This document shows, one piece after another, positions 60,671 to 64,000 of a DNA stretch of 64,000 nucleotides. Every line of letters starts with the position of its first letter. The first letter of the stretch is position 1. The DNA is from Hetaerina americana. Its lineage: Eukaryota; Arthropoda; Insecta; Odonata; Calopterygidae. The notes under the pieces were generated by a model. The model was not told where the DNA came from and searched no databases. It saw only the letters and a list, made by a program, of their open reading frames with translations. The stretch is from contig JAKTNV010000003.1 of the NCBI GenBank assembly GCA_022747635.1, positions 32,344,551 to 32,408,550 of the forward strand, in the 5' to 3' direction. Position numbers and translations under genes: made by a program.

Positions 60671-60870
60671 TCAGTTTTCCAGATAGTCCTACATCCCCAA
60701 ACAAGTTAATGTTATCGGAAATATTGGTAATTTGTGAACAATAATTGATCGCAATCCATCGGTTTGCAATCGCAGATCGCAATTGATCAGTTTTCCAGAT
60801 AGTCCTACATCCCCAAACAAGTTAATGTTATCGGAAATATTGGTAATTTGTGAACAATAATTGATCGCAA
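60671..60870. repeat. Identical 84-bp direct duplication
   Basis: Bases 60,671-60,754 and 60,787-60,870 are identical over 84 bp (beginning TCAGTTTTCCAGATAGTCCT, ending ATTGATCGCAA), separated by a 32-base spacer rich in GATCGCAAT/ATTGCGATC-like words. The repeat period is 116 bp. No mismatch implies a recent tandem duplication or an assembly artefact. Confidence 0.95.
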
Positions 60871-61349
60871 ATGTCACAAATAACAAGAAATGGTTGAGTC
60901 TCATAGCGATATTGATTAAATGACATCCTTCAATACACGAATAACTAACTAATAACTTATGCATAACTTCAATGCAACAATTTTATTAGCAGATGATTCC
61001 ATTAAAAGTTATTATTGTGGCATCTCCCACAGTTTCTTTGGAAGTTATGCACAACTTAATGAATAGTATATGCTATATTAATTTTAATAAACTGAAGGAA
61101 ACAAAAAAATTAATGGTGAGCGGAAAATCGGAAGAATAGTAATGGATATTGAATCTCCAGATATCCCTATCAGGGATATGGAAAACCATGCTCACTTGGG
61201 CAACGAAGAAGAACAATGAAAAATTTTGCATTCTGACTGACAGAAGCTGTGAGATTAAGTGTGGACAAAAGTAGAACATTCCAAAAGAAGTCTGAAGAAG
61301 TACATGTGATGCAAAATGAATGACATGTGGACAATATACAAGAACACAA

Positions 61350-63230
61350 GCACTGAAAAAACAGAACTGTGCTATAAAATGTTTAAAAATAAAATTATTC
61401 AGAAAGCAAGAAAAGCAAGAGAAATGTGGGTATAGAAATATCTAAAGAAGTGAAAATAGAGAGTACATAAATCAAAAGACACAAGCCATCATTATGAAAG
61501 CAAGAAAACACCTTAAGGAAAACAGCTTCATATGGAAGAAATGGAAATAATACTTAAACTATTCTACAATGAAGATATCTCAGTAAAAAATATGTGACAT
61601 GGAAAAGACATTAGATAATAAAGTGGTTCCTATGCTAAGGCCAGCATTAAATTTTGTGGATAAGGACTTGAGCATAAAAAGAATTTAATGACTAACAATG
61701 TCACTTTCAAGTTAATTCCGCTGATTTTTAATGGAGGATTGTTGAAAATGTAGAAAATTATCTGTAGCACATACCCAACTGGAAATAAGATAACATACAT
61801 AATCACTTGACTGTATCAGTACTCAAAAAAGAGGATACTTTTGAACCACAAACCTTATGACACATGCAAGAATCAACTACAACTACAGAGGATGGAAGCT
61901 AGATGAAGATCAGTCAAGATATATACATGTATGAGTAATAGAGGCATCAGAGAAGCCCTTTTTGATCCTTTGAATGATAAACAGATATTCTTTTCATTTA
62001 TATATCTGGCATAACTTCATAATGTCAACAAAAAATGTTCCTAGTTATGAAAGACAAAGAAGTGTTTTATAATGACAGATGAGTGAATCATAGACTATAT
62101 ATGTATATCGTGTGTATATAAGTGTATCAATTTGTGCTAATGATTCCTTACAAAATCAGCATGGCCTAAAATCAAAATATATATGGAATGTGCTCCAAAA
62201 AAGTGTGCGAGAAGTATAAAAAATATATTATTAAATTCTTATGACAGTTAAGCATATTTAATTGAAAGATAGGAAGGGCATTAAGGGAATTGAAATCCAA
62301 TGAGGTGGTGGGGATGGACAACAGCACCACTGAACTACTTTAGGACTAAGGAAAAGTGGAAGGAAGAGCTATGGGCTAATTCATAATATTTATGAGAGAT
62401 GAATTTAGCCCAAAAAAGTTTGGCCAGTCAATGGTAATTCCCAACCCAAAAAAAGGAAAGGCAAATATATGTGAGGACTATAGAACATCAAGTTTGATTT
62501 CGTGCCCATTATAGGTGGTACCCAGTATCATAAATAAAAAGGATGGAGAGGACAAAAGTGATTACTTATGGGATGATTAACTCTAGTCCAGAAAGTGGAG
62601 AGGTACATTTGATGTCATCGCAGTAAAGAGGCCACTGATACAAAAATAGAATTCAACCAGGATGTACTCAATTATTTCATAGATTTTGAGAAGACGATTG
62701 ATAGAATGAATTGGGTAGTATTAAAAAATGTACTGCAAAAATTAGGAGCAAATTGGAAGGAAAAGCAACTTCGCCATGACCTTTACTTGTCTCGAATTGC
62801 TCAGTTGCATGTGAATGATAGAGAGGCCAGATGGGCAGTGTTAAGAAGGGTAAGACAGAGGAGTCCATTAACACTCATAATTTTCAGCATGCATGTGGAG
62901 AAAATGGTAAAATTTCCATGGGAAGAACTGGAGATAGGAATGAAAGTCAGTAAAAAAAAACATAAATAAATTTAGGTTTATGGATGATCAGTCAGCCAAG
63001 GGCATATAATAATTGCTCAGTTCATAAGAAAATCAGGGTAATAGGTATGAGATGAGAATCAACGTAAAAAAACAAAGTCTATGAGGTTTTCCAGAAAGAA
63101 GAAGGTTAAGTTAAATTTTAAACTTGGAGAGCATAAATTAGAGAAGATGAAACAGTTTACCAATCTTGGAAGAGTTTCAAACCAAGATGTCTAAGTAGTA
63201 GGGACATAAGAAGACAAATTCTACGGTGTT
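61350..63230 (+). mobile_element. RTE-clade LINE, degraded copy
   Basis: Plus-strand RTE relic. A Lys-rich linker-like region begins about 61,350 (weak). Clear RT blocks: ALRELKSNEVVGMDNSTTEL (about 62,281-62,340), EDYRTSSLIS (about 62,475-62,504), NYFIDFEKTIDRMNWVVLKN (about 62,670-62,729), RRVRQRSPLTLIIFSMHVEK (about 62,845-62,904) and the catalytic box decayed to FMDDQSA (about 62,977-62,997). Post-RT KKKVKLNFKLG follows at about 63,101-63,133, and homology fades by about 63,230. Stops and shifts throughout. The endonuclease is not recognisable. The short minus-strand ORF at 62,677-62,874 is a shadow. Confidence 0.8.
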
Positions 63231-63234
63231 GCTA

Positions 63235-64000
63235 CAAATATGATTATATTTCCACATATATGCTATCATTTAGTTGATCTAAAAGCATTTTCATTTGCTT
63301 TAACACAAATTAATGCCTACACTCAAGACTTATCCCCAGATATTCCATAAAAATATTTTTTCCAAAGACTTGTCAAATTCTTTTAAATAACGTATAAGTC
63401 ATAATAGTTTGGTTGCATAGCAATCAAGAAAACATAGTCTCTGCGATATTCCAGCAAACAATGAGTCCAGCATTATAGGTTAATGCTCAGCACCCAGGAA
63501 TTAATAACAGTATGAGAATTCATTAGTGTTAATGAGTGAATCTCATATGTATTCATTTTATTTACAGCACCACACTATTCAAAGTTTTTCATGAGCTCTT
63601 GGAATGAGTTTCCAATAAATCATTTTCACTCTTTTATCCCTCTATAACCTGATTTACCCCTCAAGCCTTTTAATATAATACGAATGCCTCTATTTGATCA
63701 ATGCTTTTAGTTCTACTTTTAGTCATCCAAAGTTAGAAGTACTTCATAGATCTACTTAGTACATCCTTGAAGTCAAGCAACCCCTGAAATCACTTCTTTT
63801 AGATTGGTCACATAATACATATGCGAAAGATCATCAACTTTCATTTTCATGATTATATAATTAGCTGCCATTCTGTTTCCAGGGGAGAGAATTTGATTTA
63901 AAGTAATAACAAATTTTAGTAAACACCACACACTCTATGTATCTCCATGCATTTTAACTCATGAGAAGTTATCTCATTATGCATGTACAAACTATGGGAC
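63235..64000. other. AT-rich DNA to the window edge, nothing recognised
   Basis: No ORF, repeat or motif that I can support. Confidence 0.45.

Noticed and set aside
1..64000. CRISPR arrays, bacterial operons, phage or integrated virus genes
   Set aside because: No spaced direct-repeat array, no ribosome-binding-site-spaced gene runs, and no capsid, envelope or polymerase sequence other than retrotransposon RTs.

Overview
The window is eukaryotic nuclear DNA, almost certainly from an arthropod and probably an insect with a large, intron-rich genome. Short ORFs are scattered at random, and most of those longer than 100 codons lie antisense to GC-rich, low-complexity patches. The only recognisable proteins are retrotransposon and mariner products plus one spliced host exon. 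I see no bacterial gene organisation, rRNA, convincing tRNA or CRISPR. I cannot name the species.

Layout. Bases 1-44,000 are mostly unannotatable AT-rich intergenic or intronic DNA. They are interrupted by about ten GC-rich islands of 0.4-1.3 kb, most of them G/A-rich on the + strand. One CpG-dense island at 25.1-25.6 kb is the best promoter candidate. Repeats in this part are: a CR1/Jockey-like LINE body (4.4-5.8 kb, -) abutting the 5' end of a DUF4817-type DNA transposon (4.16-4.37 kb, +); a LINE 3' part (8.1-8.9 kb, +); a LINE 3' tail (10.1-10.2 kb, -); a nearly full-length dead DD34D mariner (18.6-19.9 kb, +); an RTE 3' fragment (20.4-20.9 kb, -); a LINE post-RT fragment (41.5 kb, +); and a perfect 21-bp hairpin at 33.4 kb.

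From about 44 kb to the end the DNA changes: CpG becomes rare, GC islands stop and retroelements are dense. It holds an RTE relic (45.9-47.0 kb, +); a better-preserved RTE (47.45-50.44 kb, -) whose endonuclease is split by an internally deleted mariner with 33-bp TIRs; a second RTE fused to it (50.44-51.6 kb, -); a tRNA-derived SINE with target-site duplication (53.1 kb); a rearranged Penelope-like element with inverted terminal arms (54.04-56.44 kb); and another RTE relic (about 61.4-63.2 kb, +).

The one likely host gene feature is a GC-richer exon at 58,031-58,404 (-). It has consensus splice sites and encodes an N-terminus resembling the first coiled coil of the adenomatous polyposis coli (APC) family. 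The rest of that gene is not recognisable here, so much of the window may be intron or flank. Low CpG over 44-64 kb would fit germline methylation of a transcribed unit, but that is inference.

I found no convincing new multi-gene system. The most interesting structures are the Penelope-like element (inverted arms, an inverted 5' segment and hammerhead-like remnants at both outer ends), the CpG-composition boundary near 44 kb, and the purine-skewed islands.
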